Shown in pieces: positions 6,839-6,983 of a stretch of DNA of 6,983 bases. Origin of the DNA: an uncultured Oscillospiraceae bacterium. Its GTDB lineage: Bacteria > Bacillota > Clostridia > Oscillospirales > Oscillospiraceae. The stretch covers positions 1 to 6,983 of the forward strand of contig CAKTKV010000082.1 in the NCBI GenBank assembly GCA_934572355.1, read 5' to 3'. The notes below the pieces were generated by a model that saw nothing but the letters and a program-made list of their open reading frames with translations, was not told the DNA's origin and did not search any database. How positions within the stretch are numbered: position 1 is the stretch's first letter; the number at the start of each line of letters is the position of its first letter. A program made the translations under genes and the position numbers.

Positions 6839-6977
6839 GCGGGCGGATATCAGGCGGCAGGAACTGATGCACATAGCCTTTCTGGTCAAGGATATCTCCG
6901 ACGACTGGCGTATAGAGCTTTTCGCGCATGAGCGCAAACATCTCATCTTCATTCTTCCATTTACTCATTGTTCGTTT

Positions 6978-6983
6978 CCCTTT
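6978..6983 (-). promoter_or_regulatory. Ribosome binding site of the rraA-like fragment
   Basis: AAAGGG on the minus strand at the very edge of the window, 9 nt before ATG 6968. It may extend beyond the window. Confidence 0.55.

Larger units (their letters stand above)
6612..6968 (-). pseudogene. RraA-like aldolase gene, 5' fragment interrupted by the repeat
   Basis: ATG 6968 opens a 118-codon frame. Residues 1-52 (to about 6813) resemble the N-terminus of RraA-like proteins (RraA / 4-hydroxy-4-methyl-2-oxoglutarate aldolase type, formerly called demethylmenaquinone methyltransferase). Visible blocks are LYTPVVGDILD (18-28), GYVHQFLPP (31-39), IRPL (41-44) and KLAG (49-52); in the family an LAG-type turn at this spacing follows IRPL. 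From residue 53 the frame only translates the palindromic element and stops at TAA 6614-6612, so roughly three quarters of the usual 200-230 residues are lost, including the part that would hold the metal and substrate site. I find no continuation of the gene to the left. The start is supported by AAAGGG at 6978-6983. The frame is unlikely to make an active enzyme. Confidence 0.6.

Overview
The window is GC-rich and almost fully occupied by one very large minus-strand gene. The style (Shine-Dalgarno-like ribosome sites, cysteine-rich coding, a clostridial kind of cyclic-glucan synthase, a tRNA-flavoured palindromic repeat) suggests a high-GC anaerobic Firmicute, perhaps an Oscillospiraceae/Ruminococcaceae-type gut Clostridium. 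This placement is inference; no phylogenetic marker is present.

Positions 1-5975 (minus strand) form one uninterrupted reading frame of 1,991 codons, entering at ATG 5975 and running off the left edge. It encodes a cyclic beta-1,2-glucan synthase (Cgs/NdvB/ChvB type). In order it has a conserved N-terminal region, a membrane-embedded GT84 glycosyltransferase with D-x-D and Q-x-x-R-W motifs, a glycoamylase-like (cyclising) domain, and the beginning of a GH94 phosphorylase domain. The window ends inside the GH94 catalytic barrel.

Positions 5976-6983 are a different kind of DNA: lower GC, no intact gene, and a mosaic of broken 5' ends. From left to right it holds the cgs leader, a 35-bp miniature copy of a repeat, a perfect 12-bp dyad, the start of a signal-anchored protein of unknown family (plus strand), and the start of a probable TetR-type regulator with a near-consensus promoter (minus strand). 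Then comes a roughly 200-bp composite palindromic element containing two tRNA 3'-end-like segments, and finally the first ~52 codons of an RraA-like aldolase gene (minus strand), cut by that element.

The cgs gene presumably makes periplasmic or cell-surface beta-1,2-glucan from UDP-glucose. No exporter or other glucan gene is visible beside it. The right-hand kilobase looks like a recombination or repeat-insertion scar rather than a functional operon. The most interesting signals are the tRNA-like repeat, its apparent miniature copy 500 bp away, and the three truncated gene starts lying between and around them.
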